Positions 43,281 to 51,918 of a DNA stretch of 64,000 nt are shown one piece after another. The notes under the pieces were generated by a model. It searched no databases. It saw only the letters and a list, made by a program, of their open reading frames with translations, and was not told where the DNA came from. The translations under genes and the position numbers were made by a program. The stretch is from an uncultured Oscillospiraceae bacterium (lineage in GTDB: Bacteria; Bacillota; Clostridia; Oscillospirales; Oscillospiraceae): the NCBI GenBank assembly GCA_905234855.1, contig CAJOIU010000009.1, positions 1-64,000 on the forward strand. Reading direction: 5' to 3'. The stretch's first letter is position 1, and the number at the start of each line of letters is the position of its first letter.

Positions 43281-44237
43281 ATGGATACGGTGCTGTGGAT
43301 CGTTATCCCTTGCTATAATGAGGAGGCTGTGCTGCCCATCACGGCACCCCAGTTTCTGGCGGAGGTGCACGACCTGATCGGGAAGGGCAAGATCTCCGAC
43401 CAGAGCCGCGTCCTTTTTGTGAACGACGGCAGCCGGGACGGGACATGGGAGATCATAAAAACCCTCGCAGCGCAGGATGCGCATTATCTCGGCATCTGCC
43501 AGAGCCGCAACCGCGGCCATCAGAACGCCGTGCTGGCGGGGCTCATGGAGGCGAAGGAGCACGCGGATATCACGATCTCCATTGACTGCGACGGGCAGGA
43601 CGATATCACCGCCATGGAGGCCATGGTGGACGCCTATCACGACGGGTGCGAGATCGTTTACGGTGTGCGCTCCAAGCGGGAAACGGATACGTTTTTCAAG
43701 CGCGCCACGGCGCAGGGGTTTTATAAGCTCATGAACCGCATGGGGGCGGAGGTGGTCTATAACCACGCGGATTACCGCCTCGTTTCGGCGCGGGTGCTGC
43801 GGGAGTTTGCCAATTTCAAGGAGGTCAATCTCTTTCTGCGGGGCATGTTCCCGCTGGTGGGCTTCAAAAGCACCAGCGTCTATTACGAGCGGCGGGAGCG
43901 CCTCGCGGGAGAGAGCCATTACCCGCTGGGAAAGATGCTTGCCCTCGCGCTGGACGGCATCACGAGCCTCAGCACAAAACCCATCCGGGTCATCATGGCG
44001 CTGGGCTGCTTCGTGGCGCTTTTGAGCTTTATCGGCGTCATCTGGGCGGTCGTGGCCGCCGCGCTGGGCAAAACCGTCGCCGGCTGGACGAGTATGACCT
44101 GCATCATCTGCTTCGTGGGCGGGGTACAGCTCATCTGCCTAGGGGTGCTGGGAGAGTATATCAGCAAAATCTATCTCGAAACGAAAGCCCGCCCGCGATA
44201 TATCATCAGCGAGCGGACGTATCAGGACGAACCGTAA
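43281..44237 (+). CDS. Family 2 glycosyltransferase, GtrB/dolichol-phosphate-sugar-synthase-like
   Basis: 318 residues from the ATG at 43281 after AAAGGAG. GT-A motifs: VIPCYNEEAVLP, FVNDGSRDGTW, QSRNRGHQNAVLAG, and the metal aspartates in DCDGQDD near 105. Two C-terminal membrane helices (about 232-258 and 270-295) place it among GtrB-type enzymes that load a sugar onto undecaprenyl phosphate. Isolated gene: a terminator follows at 44246. Confidence 0.9.
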   Translation: MDTVLWIVIPCYNEEAVLPITAPQFLAEVHDLIGKGKISDQSRVLFVNDGSRDGTWEIIKTLAAQDAHYLGICQSRNRGHQNAVLAGLMEAKEHADITISIDCDGQDDITAMEAMVDAYHDGCEIVYGVRSKRETDTFFKRATAQGFYKLMNRMGAEVVYNHADYRLVSARVLREFANFKEVNLFLRGMFPLVGFKSTSVYYERRERLAGESHYPLGKMLALALDGITSLSTKPIRVIMALGCFVALLSFIGVIWAVVAAALGKTVAGWTSMTCIICFVGGVQLICLGVLGEYISKIYLETKARPRYIISERTYQDEP

Positions 44238-44245
44238 CAGATATG

Positions 44246-44277
44246 CTTCAGCGCCGGGAGCGATCCCGGCGCTGAAG
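44246..44277. terminator. Bidirectional terminator between convergent genes
   Basis: CTTCAGCGCCGGGA and TCCCGGCGCTGAAG form a perfect 14-bp stem with loop GCGA. GTTTATTTGTTC follows on the plus strand. Confidence 0.82.
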
Positions 44278-44279
44278 GT

Positions 44280-45569
44280 TTATTTGTTCTTTTCCGCGAG
44301 GTATCTTTCCCGACGGTGGAGGATCTCCTCGGACTTCGGCTGGATATCGCCCGATTTCGTGAGAGCGTATTTCGTCAGCACCGGGCCGATCAGCTCATAG
44401 ACGAGGACGCCGAAGAGGATGATATTGCGGATGAGAGCGCCCTCCGCGCCCCAAGAGGCCACGATAGTGCTCATGCCGAGGGCGACGCCCGCCTGCGGGA
44501 ACAGGGTGATGCCCAGCCAGTGGCGCACGTTTTTGTCATACCCGGAGATCAGCGTGCTGAAATAAGCGCCGCAGTATTTGCCGACACACCGAAAGAGGAT
44601 ATACAGGATACCGATGCCTACTACCGCGGCGCTTTGGAATACGCCCAGTTCTAACTCCGCGCCGCTGAGGATGAAAAACATGGCAAAGAGGGGACTCGTC
44701 CATTTATCGGCCTTGTCCATGAGATCGTCCGCCAGAGGGCAGCGGTTGCAGAAGACCGTACCTAGCGCCATGCATACGAGCAGGGACGAGAAGGCAATCC
44801 GCACCCGGCCGAGACTGAATTTCAGCATGGAGAGCGCCACCGTCAGCAGTACGAAGCCCACGATCAGCGCCATGCGGTTGCGGCCGGAATGAAAAAGCTT
44901 TTCGAGCTGGGTGAGGACCTCGCCCAGCAGCCCGCCCATGAGAAGGCTCAGAACGATCTCGAGAAGCGGATCGACCACGATGGAAACCATGTCTACGTTG
45001 CCGTCCGACATGGCGCGCGCCACGCCGAAGGACACCGCGAAGATCGCAAGTCCCACCGCGTCGTCCAGCGCGACGACGGGCAGCAGCAGATCGACCACCG
45101 GGCCTTTAGCCTTATACTGCCGCACGACCATGAGTGTGGCGGCGGGAGCGGTGGCGGCGGCGATGGCGCCCATGATGAGCGCCCCGGCGGGGGTGATGAC
45201 CCCGCGGAAGAAGGTGCGAGCGGCCAGCAGCAGCACGATATCCACCACGACGCTCGTGATGACCGCCTGCAGGATGCCGACGGTGAGGATGCCGCGGCCG
45301 GTCTTTTTGAGATCCTCCATGCGGAATTCATTACCGATGGTGAAGGCGATGAAGCCCAGCGCCGTCGTGGGGATAAAGCCGAGGCTCGCAACCTCCTCCG
45401 AGGAGGTGAAGCCTAGACCGGGGACGCCCAGCCGCCCGAGGACATACGGGCCGACGAGGACGCCGGCAATGAGGTATGCCGTCACATCCGGCAGCTTGAC
45501 CCGTCCGGCGAGGCGGGTCATGAGAAGTCCGGCGATCAGCGCGATCGCCGCGGCAAGAAACAGATTCAT
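44280..45569 (-). CDS. CPA2-type cation:proton antiporter
   Basis: 429 residues with about 12 hydrophobic helices. Opening LIAGLLMTRLAGRVKLPDVT and VLVGPYVLGRLGVPG fit KefB/NapA-type exchangers. The ion-site helix carries LLLPVVALDDAVGLAIFAVS (paired aspartates near 170), and AIAAATAPAATLMVVRQYKA lies before it. It has no C-terminal TrkA-N domain. It exchanges sodium or potassium for protons. Single gene; the downstream end meets the terminator at 44246. Confidence 0.88.
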   Translation of the reverse strand: MNLFLAAAIALIAGLLMTRLAGRVKLPDVTAYLIAGVLVGPYVLGRLGVPGLGFTSSEEVASLGFIPTTALGFIAFTIGNEFRMEDLKKTGRGILTVGILQAVITSVVVDIVLLLAARTFFRGVITPAGALIMGAIAAATAPAATLMVVRQYKAKGPVVDLLLPVVALDDAVGLAIFAVSFGVARAMSDGNVDMVSIVVDPLLEIVLSLLMGGLLGEVLTQLEKLFHSGRNRMALIVGFVLLTVALSMLKFSLGRVRIAFSSLLVCMALGTVFCNRCPLADDLMDKADKWTSPLFAMFFILSGAELELGVFQSAAVVGIGILYILFRCVGKYCGAYFSTLISGYDKNVRHWLGITLFPQAGVALGMSTIVASWGAEGALIRNIILFGVLVYELIGPVLTKYALTKSGDIQPKSEEILHRRERYLAEKNK

Positions 45570-45638
45570 GGAAAAGACCTCTTCTTTGTTTTGTGCGCCA
45601 ACGATTATAGCAGGCCGCCCGGAAAAATCAACCCCCGA

Positions 45639-46253
45639 TTACAGACAGTCCCGGCAGTACGCCCGCACGTCGAAGGGGTCGAGGCCGCTGTCTTTACGAA
45701 GATACAGCGGGTGGTGCGGATGCCCTTTTTTGGAGCGCTTCCCGGCGGTATACCATGTCGCGCCGTATTCCTCGCCGAGGTCGATCATATCGGACACGCA
45801 GTCCTTCAGATATCCGCGCATCTCGATGATGTTTCCCCATGCCGCCCATACGGCGGGCGCGCCCTCGCTGCGGGCGAGGATATAGGCGAAGGCGGCCATG
45901 TTCTCCCGATGGAGCGCGGCGTTCAACGTGTGATCCATATCCTGCGGGCGGGTGGCGCGCTGGGCATAGACATTGAACATGATGAAGCTGTCGAACCCGT
46001 TGCCATGGGCAATGCGCTCCACGGATTTGAGGGTGTTGTCGAGGTCGTTCGGCGCGGCGGTGGAGGGGTTCACGCCGATGCAGATGAGGGGACGGGCGCC
46101 CCGGGTGCCGAGGATGTATCGATATTCGGTGTAGAAATCGGGGACATACAGCCACTCGGCGGGATCATAATCGCCGGTATGGCCGGAGCGGGCAAGAGCC
46201 TCGTCGAAGCGCAGGAGCGAAAGCTCAGCGGTGGGCGCGGCGGGGATATGCAT
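45639..46253 (-). CDS. DUF1643 family protein
   Basis: 204 residues from the ATG at 46253 after AAGGAGG; the much longer frame upstream is a shadow of the U32 gene. Characteristic strand ARPLICIGVNPSTAAPNDLD near 70, DSFIMFNVYAQRATRP near 107, and the later AAWGNIIEMRGYLKD with KKGHPHHPLYLRKDS at the end. The family is cytosolic and its biochemical role is unknown; some members sit near phage or DNA-modification genes, not here. Divergent from the U32 gene, 96 nt apart. Confidence 0.85.
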   Translation of the reverse strand: MHIPAAPTAELSLLRFDEALARSGHTGDYDPAEWLYVPDFYTEYRYILGTRGARPLICIGVNPSTAAPNDLDNTLKSVERIAHGNGFDSFIMFNVYAQRATRPQDMDHTLNAALHRENMAAFAYILARSEGAPAVWAAWGNIIEMRGYLKDCVSDMIDLGEEYGATWYTAGKRSKKGHPHHPLYLRKDSGLDPFDVRAYCRDCL

Positions 46254-46349
46254 AGCGCGGCCTCCTTGTTTTTTTGTCTGCTTCTTATTATAATAAAGGT
46301 TCGAAAGAAAGAAAAGGAAAACTTTCCTGCGCAAAGGGAGGCGAAGGGT

Positions 46350-48383
46350 ATGACGAAGCCCGAAATACTGGCACCGGTGGGCGGACAGGAGCAGCTTCTG
46401 GCCGCGGTGCGCTGCGGCGCGGATGCGGTGTATCTGGGCGGACGGGACTTCAATGCCCGCCGGAACGCCGCGAACTTTGAGGATGTGGAGCTTTCCGCCG
46501 CTGCGCGGTATTGCCATGAGCGGGGCGTCATGCTGTATGTGACGGTCAATACCATGGTGACGGACGCGGAGCTTCCGGCGCTGGAGGCGGAGGCTGACGC
46601 CATTGCCCAAGCCGGGGCGGACGCCGTTATCTTGCAGGACATGGCCGCGGCGCGGCTGTTTGAGCGGCGGTATCCCTCGATCCATCGGGTGGCCTCCACG
46701 CAGACGGCGGTGCATAGCATCGACGGCGCGCGGTTCCTGCAGGACGCGGGCTTTCAGAGCTTCGTGCTGGCGCGGGAGCTGAGCTTGGACGAGATGGCGG
46801 CGATCTGCGCCGCCGTGGATATCCCCGCCGAGGCCTTTGTCCATGGAGCCCACTGCATGTGCGTTTCGGGCATGTGCTATCTATCCTCCATGCTGGGAGG
46901 ACGCAGCGGTAACCGGGGGCTGTGCGCCCAGCCCTGCCGCCTCGACTGGCGCAGCGGCGAGCGGCATTATGCCCTGTCCCTCAAGGATATGTCCCTGCTG
47001 CCCCATATCCCCGCCCTCGCGGAGGCGGGGGTGCGGACGCTGAAGATCGAAGGCCGCATGAAGCGGCCGGAATACGTTGCCGCGGCGGTGACGGCCTGCC
47101 GCGCCGCCCGGGACGGCGAGACCTACGACGATGAGACCCTCCGCGCCGTCTTCTCCCGCAGTGGCTTCACCGACGGATATCTGACGGGACGCCCTGACGC
47201 GGACATGTTCGGCTATCGCACGAAGGAGGATGTGACAGGCGCGGATGGCGTTATGCAGCGTCTGCGGGGGCTGTATCACAAGGAGCGGCAGATCGTCCCC
47301 GTGGCTATGGATTTTTCCGCGTCGCCGGAGGGGTCGCGCCTTACCGTATCGGACGGAACGCACGCCGTGACCGTTTCCGGCGCGAAGCCGGAGGCCGCCC
47401 GGAACCGACCGCTGGATGCGGAGGGCGCGGGGGTGAATCTGACGAAAACCGGCGGGACGCAATATTATGTCAACTTCTTCGATGCTGATATCGCCCCGGA
47501 TCTGATGCTGCCCGCGTCGGCGTTGAACGCCCTGCGGCGCGAGGCGCTGGAAAAGCTGAACGGGCTTCGGGGCATGGCGCCGCCCATGGAACCGGCGGGG
47601 AGCTGGGAACAAATCCCGTCCCACAAACGTCTTACAGACAGCGCCTCGCCGCTGTGGGGACGGTTTTATCGGGCGGAGCAGTTCACGGGGGAGGATGCTC
47701 TCGAACGGGTGATCCTGCCGGTAGGACAGATCACCCCGGCGCTGATTGCCCGGCTGGGGGAGAAGCTTGCGGCGGAGCTCCCGGCGGTGTGCTTCCCGAC
47801 GGAGGAGGCACGGCTTTATGAACGGCTGACGGCGCTCAAGGCGGCGGGGCTTGCCGCGCTGTGGACGGAGAATATCTATGGCGTCGCCATCGGGCGGCGG
47901 CTGGGGCTGCCTGTGCTGGGGGGCTTCGGTTTGAATATCGCCAATACGCAGGCGGCGGATTTCTATGCGCGGCAGGGACTGAAAAGCCTGACGGTATCCT
48001 TTGAACTGCCCATGAGCGCCATTCGGAGCATGGGCGGGGCGATCCCCCGGGGGATCGCGGCCTATGGCTATCTGCCGCTGATGCGCTTTCGCAACTGCCC
48101 GGTACGGGCGGGGATCGGCTGCGCCGCCTGCGGCGGGAAAGGCTCTCTGACGGATCGAAGGGACGTGGCGTTTCCTGTGGAATGCGGAGAACAACGCTAT
48201 AGCACGCTCCTTAACAGCGTGCCGCTGCATATCGCCGGGCGGGACGATCCGGCGGATTATCGCCTGCTGTGGTTTACCCGGGAGAACCGGGAGGAATGCG
48301 GGCGCGTGATCGGGGATTTTCTGAGGGATCGCAGGACGGACGCGCCCCATACGGGCGGACTGTATTATCGGAGGCTGCTGTGA
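46350..48383 (+). CDS. U32 family peptidase-like protein with DUF3656 (RlhA/TrhP-type)
   Basis: 677 residues from the ATG at 46350 after AAAGGGAGG; the frame is open upstream only by chance. U32 core: PEILAPVGGQEQLLAAVRCG at the start, the cysteine-rich CMCVSGMCYLSSMLGGRSGN followed by GLCAQPC near 170-190, and the signature LKIEGRMKRPEYVAAAV near 230. The second half is the DUF3656 extension and a duplicated barrel-like part. E. coli relatives (RlhA, TrhO/TrhP) hydroxylate rRNA or tRNA pyrimidines rather than cleave protein, so an RNA modification role is likely. Overlaps the next gene by 4 nt. Confidence 0.88.
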   Translation: MTKPEILAPVGGQEQLLAAVRCGADAVYLGGRDFNARRNAANFEDVELSAAARYCHERGVMLYVTVNTMVTDAELPALEAEADAIAQAGADAVILQDMAAARLFERRYPSIHRVASTQTAVHSIDGARFLQDAGFQSFVLARELSLDEMAAICAAVDIPAEAFVHGAHCMCVSGMCYLSSMLGGRSGNRGLCAQPCRLDWRSGERHYALSLKDMSLLPHIPALAEAGVRTLKIEGRMKRPEYVAAAVTACRAARDGETYDDETLRAVFSRSGFTDGYLTGRPDADMFGYRTKEDVTGADGVMQRLRGLYHKERQIVPVAMDFSASPEGSRLTVSDGTHAVTVSGAKPEAARNRPLDAEGAGVNLTKTGGTQYYVNFFDADIAPDLMLPASALNALRREALEKLNGLRGMAPPMEPAGSWEQIPSHKRLTDSASPLWGRFYRAEQFTGEDALERVILPVGQITPALIARLGEKLAAELPAVCFPTEEARLYERLTALKAAGLAALWTENIYGVAIGRRLGLPVLGGFGLNIANTQAADFYARQGLKSLTVSFELPMSAIRSMGGAIPRGIAAYGYLPLMRFRNCPVRAGIGCAACGGKGSLTDRRDVAFPVECGEQRYSTLLNSVPLHIAGRDDPADYRLLWFTRENREECGRVIGDFLRDRRTDAPHTGGLYYRRLL

Positions 48384-49768
48384 AGGTTTTGGTAAAAAAG
48401 GCGGGGCTGGCGGAGCTAATCCTCGCGGGAGCGGGATTGGCCGCGCTGACCGTGCTGTATATCGCGTGGTGGATGCGCCACCCGGACATGCCCGGGGCGG
48501 GACGCTGGGCGGCATTTGTGAGCGCGGCGCTGTTTGCGGCGCTGGGCGTGCGGTTCGTCTTCGTATGGCTGGGAGACTGGCGGTCACGCATGGCAGAGCC
48601 GCAGGAGCGGCGGATCACAGAGTCGGTGCGGGTCGGTGTGTTGGTGCGGATCTTCCTCGCGTGCTTCGCGGCGGAGATCGCGGCGCTGCTGCTGGTATTC
48701 GTGCTGCAGGTGATGAACGGCAGCCGGGAGAGCTTCTGGGCGGCTGCGGAGATATGGACAAAGCTGGATTCGAAGCACTATTTCGATATCGCCCGGGAGT
48801 GGTATCTCTCCGAGGGGGATACGGGGCGGCTGGTGCAGCTCGTGTTCCTGCCGGGATATCCGCTTGCGGTGCGGCTTTTCCTGCGGTTTACGGGCAATAT
48901 CCTGAAGGCCGGACTGCTTGTCTCGGCGCTGTCGTTTTCCGGGGCGGGGGTCATGCTGTATCTGCTGGCGCGGCTCGATACGGATCACGGCACGGCGCTG
49001 CGGACGGTGAAATACATCTGCCTCGTGCCGGGAGCGTTTTTCTTCGCCGCGCCCATGAGCGACGCGCTGTTCCTGCTTTTGAGCGTATCCTGCGTGTATG
49101 CGGCGCGGCGGGGGATGTGGCTTCCGGCTGGGCTGCTGGGCGGTCTGGCGGCCTTCACCCGGTCGCTGGGACTGGTGCTGCTCGCGCCCATGTGCTTTCT
49201 TCTCATCGCCGAGGCGATTACGCGGCGATCAGAGCCGCGTAGCCCGGTGGATAAGCGCCGCTTGGCGCGGGGGTTTGCGTGCCTGCTTCTCATCCCGGCG
49301 GGGTTTGGGGCGTATTGCCTCATCTGCCGTTCCGTCACGGGAGACGCCTTCAAATTCATGGAATACCAGCGGGAGCATTGGTCGCAGTCGCCGGGGCTGT
49401 TTTTCCATACCGCGGCGTATCAGACGGAAAACGCTTTCGAATGCTGGCGGGAACGGAATCTGGAGAAGCTGATCGGCCTGTGGCTGCCGAATCTCTTCTG
49501 CATCTTCGCGGCGCTTCTCGTGATGCTCCTTGCTGTCCGGCGGCTGCATCCGGCGTATACGGCGTATTTCATCGGCTATTACGTTATGGCGGTGGGGACG
49601 AGCTGGCTTTTGAGTGGCCCCCGATATCTCGCGGCGCTGTTTCCCCTGTCGATGGGGCTGTCCGCCCTCACGGAGGATCGCCGCACCGACGCCCTCGCCA
49701 CGGTGGGGCTGTCGGTGTTCTATGTGCTGTATGCCATCGCGTTCATCGCCCGCTGGCAGGTGTGGTAG
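48380..49768 (+). CDS. PIG-V-like membrane mannosyltransferase family protein
   Basis: 462 residues starting with GTG at 48380, whose last bases overlap the U32 stop (GTGA). About ten hydrophobic segments. The first external loop after helix 3 has the acidic WTKLDSKHYFDIAREWY motif typical of GT-C enzymes of the PIG-V class. A VFLPGYPLAVRLFLRFTGNI stretch follows, then FFFAAPMSDALFLLLSVSCV. Such enzymes use polyprenyl-phosphate sugars. The acceptor in bacteria is unknown. Coupled to the U32 gene by overlap, though the functional link is unclear. Confidence 0.8.
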   Translation: MKVLVKKAGLAELILAGAGLAALTVLYIAWWMRHPDMPGAGRWAAFVSAALFAALGVRFVFVWLGDWRSRMAEPQERRITESVRVGVLVRIFLACFAAEIAALLLVFVLQVMNGSRESFWAAAEIWTKLDSKHYFDIAREWYLSEGDTGRLVQLVFLPGYPLAVRLFLRFTGNILKAGLLVSALSFSGAGVMLYLLARLDTDHGTALRTVKYICLVPGAFFFAAPMSDALFLLLSVSCVYAARRGMWLPAGLLGGLAAFTRSLGLVLLAPMCFLLIAEAITRRSEPRSPVDKRRLARGFACLLLIPAGFGAYCLICRSVTGDAFKFMEYQREHWSQSPGLFFHTAAYQTENAFECWRERNLEKLIGLWLPNLFCIFAALLVMLLAVRRLHPAYTAYFIGYYVMAVGTSWLLSGPRYLAALFPLSMGLSALTEDRRTDALATVGLSVFYVLYAIAFIARWQVW

Positions 49769-49788
49769 TTTGAAATAATCACTCCTCC

Positions 49789-49816
49789 GAAACATTTTGC
49801 TTCTCTGATGCGTATT
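49789..49816 (+). promoter_or_regulatory. ECF-type promoter before the sigma factor gene (likely autoregulation)
   Basis: GAAAC (49789-49793), 17-bp spacer, CGTATT (49811-49816). The GAAAC/CGT pair is typical of ECF sigma promoters, 31 nt before the ATG of an ECF sigma gene. Transcription would start near 49823. Confidence 0.6.
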
Positions 49817-49846
49817 CCGTGTGAAGGGCCTTTCAAGGAGAACAAC

Positions 49847-50344
49847 ATGTTTACAAACGAGCATTTCACCGATGTCGCGCAAACCTATATGGATACCGTG
49901 TTCCGCGTGGCGTTCAGCTATATGAAAAGCCGTGCGGATGCCGATGATATCACCCAGAACGTCCTGCTGAAGCTCTACCGATACGAGGGGGATTTTCAAA
50001 GCGAGTCCCATCTGCGAAACTGGCTCATCCGGGTGACGGTCAATGAGTGCAAATCGGCTTTCCGCTCCCCATGGCGGCGGACGGAGGATATAGAGGATTA
50101 TGTTAACTCGCTCGCCATGCCCTCGCAGGATCACAGTGATCTGCTGGAGGCGGTGATGGCGCTGCCGAGGAAATACCGCGTCGTGATCTATCTCTTTTAT
50201 TACGAGGGGTATTCCACGCGGGAGCTTGCACAGCTTCTGTCGCTGCCGGAAGCGACGGTGAGGACGCATCTTGCGCGCGGCCGGGAAAGGCTTAGAAAAA
50301 TGCTGACGGAGGCGGAGACCTATGACGGACAAACAGCTTTTTAA
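49847..50344 (+). CDS. ECF RNA polymerase sigma factor
   Basis: 165 residues from the ATG at 49847 after AAGGAG; 13 extra upstream codons lack a site. Region 2: TYMDTVFRVAFSYMKSRADA and DDITQNVLLKLYR, residues 12-48. Region 4: LLEAVMALPRKYRVVIYLFY and the helix-turn-helix YSTRELAQLLSLPEATVRTH near 120-140. No other domain. Its stop overlaps the partner gene by 23 nt. Together they are a sigma/anti-sigma module that senses an envelope signal. Confidence 0.92.
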   Translation: MFTNEHFTDVAQTYMDTVFRVAFSYMKSRADADDITQNVLLKLYRYEGDFQSESHLRNWLIRVTVNECKSAFRSPWRRTEDIEDYVNSLAMPSQDHSDLLEAVMALPRKYRVVIYLFYYEGYSTRELAQLLSLPEATVRTHLARGRERLRKMLTEAETYDGQTAF

Positions 50345-51845
50345 GGAGACCTTTTCCTGCCTTCACGCCTCCGAGGACACAGTCACGGAGGTTTTGAAAA
50401 TGGCACGCATTCAAGATAATAAACAATATTCAATGAAGCGGCGTCCCGCCCGCACAGGCGCGCTGATCGCGCTGGCGGCGGCGCTGCTGATGGGAACCGC
50501 TTTTGCGGCAGTAAGCTATAAGCTCCATGCGGAGCGGATGGGTGATCTCGCCGTGGCGATCAGCGCTGCGGACGAAGGATCGGTGCCCGGCGCGGTAGCG
50601 TTTTCCGGAGAGGCGGCAGCAGATGTCGAGTATTACGATCTGGACATTGAGGCCGGTTGGCTGCCGGAAGGTATGGTGCTCATGACCGGTGAGACAACGG
50701 TATGGACATTTGAAGACAATTGGGGACAAGGAGGGTTTGTCCTAAATTCTCTGCCGCTGAACGCAGGCAATGCCACCTTCTGTGAGGTGGTGACCGATGC
50801 TGAGAGACAGGAAACGCTTGAGATAAACGGCCATGAGGCGATCTACGTCAAATCGTCCCAGCAGGGTTTCAACCAGTATATGTATATCGCCTATCCCGAA
50901 TATAACGCCGTGCTGAAGATGTACATCGGCGACGACACGAGTTTTGATGCGGCAAAGCGATTTGCGGAAAACTTGACTGTGACTGTCGGAAACCGGGAGA
51001 TGGATCCCGAGCAGCTTGAATACAACGGAAAACGCTATCTCGACGAGGCGAATTTCATTGCTACCGGCGTCTGGGTGAACACGGCGGACGAGATTACCCC
51101 GGAGGAAGTGGCTGCCATGGAAACAGCGTTGGCCGAGCGGGATCCGGCGAACCGGGCAGTCAAAAACAACATGACGGACGCTCATGCGCTGGGCGAGAGC
51201 TTTCAAGTGAGTTTCCTTGATTTCAGCGGTGGGCATAGAGACGGTCCTTTTGTGGATCTTACCGTGAAAGTGACAGACATCTCTGTGCGGGACGACTACA
51301 GCGCCCTAAGGGATACGGAATACCTTGACATGAACTGGGCGAGCTGTGTAGACGAAAACGGAAAGCTTCCCAAGGCGGATTATGAGTTCATTGTTCATGG
51401 AGACGGAGTCAACACCCCGGGTGTCACCGTTGTGGATAAGATTCCCGATCAGCAGCTATATATGGTTGCGGCGACGGTGGAGATCACGAACGATACCGAA
51501 GAGACTGTAAAGAATGCCGGTTATAACGGACGATTGCTCTCTATTGCCGAGACGGCTGAGGGCTGGGAGATAACTGCCCCTCAGCCTACGGATGCTTCTG
51601 TCGAATACGATGAAAGCTACTGCACAGGCGGCGGACGATTGAACGAAATGCGCTATTGGGATTTGCGCGCGGATGGTTCAAACGGCGGCAACGCGATCTG
51701 CGATCTTGACCCCGGGGAAAGCGTTACCGTTCAGATGGGCTTCATTGTGAGCGAGTGTCAGTTGGGTGACCTGTGGTTCTTTATAAATGATATGGACGTC
51801 GAAGGTGTTGACGATATCCGTGTGGGTTATGTACCTGTGCCTTGA
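50322..51845 (+). CDS. Membrane-anchored partner (putative anti-sigma) of the ECF factor
   Basis: 507 residues overlapping the sigma gene by 23 nt. The first 45 residues are cytosolic (ASEDTVTEVLKMARIQDNKQ), with the short helix typical of ECF partners lacking a zinc site. One membrane helix lies at about 46-64 (GALIALAAALLMGTAFAAV). The rest is outside: a DUF4367-like domain near 100-220 (WLPEGMVLMTGETT, INGHEAIYVKSS, KMYIGDDTSFDAAKRFAENL). A second, beta-rich domain near 240-507 looks like a ligand or matrix-binding part (VDLTVKVTDISVR, ELDPGESVTVQMGF-like end). It probably holds the sigma factor until an external signal arrives. Confidence 0.78.
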   Translation: MTDKQLFKETFSCLHASEDTVTEVLKMARIQDNKQYSMKRRPARTGALIALAAALLMGTAFAAVSYKLHAERMGDLAVAISAADEGSVPGAVAFSGEAAADVEYYDLDIEAGWLPEGMVLMTGETTVWTFEDNWGQGGFVLNSLPLNAGNATFCEVVTDAERQETLEINGHEAIYVKSSQQGFNQYMYIAYPEYNAVLKMYIGDDTSFDAAKRFAENLTVTVGNREMDPEQLEYNGKRYLDEANFIATGVWVNTADEITPEEVAAMETALAERDPANRAVKNNMTDAHALGESFQVSFLDFSGGHRDGPFVDLTVKVTDISVRDDYSALRDTEYLDMNWASCVDENGKLPKADYEFIVHGDGVNTPGVTVVDKIPDQQLYMVAATVEITNDTEETVKNAGYNGRLLSIAETAEGWEITAPQPTDASVEYDESYCTGGGRLNEMRYWDLRADGSNGGNAICDLDPGESVTVQMGFIVSECQLGDLWFFINDMDVEGVDDIRVGYVPVP

Positions 51846-51867
51846 CAAACGAAAGAAGCAGACGATC

Positions 51868-51907
51868 AAAAAGAGCATCGGCCTTGTGAAAACCGATGCT
51901 CTTTTTT
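51868..51907. terminator. Bidirectional terminator after the ECF module
   Basis: AAAAAGAGCATCGG and CCGATGCTCTTTTT form a 14-bp stem with flanking A/T runs, so it serves both convergent genes. Confidence 0.9.
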
Positions 51908-51918
51908 GCGTTTTGGGA

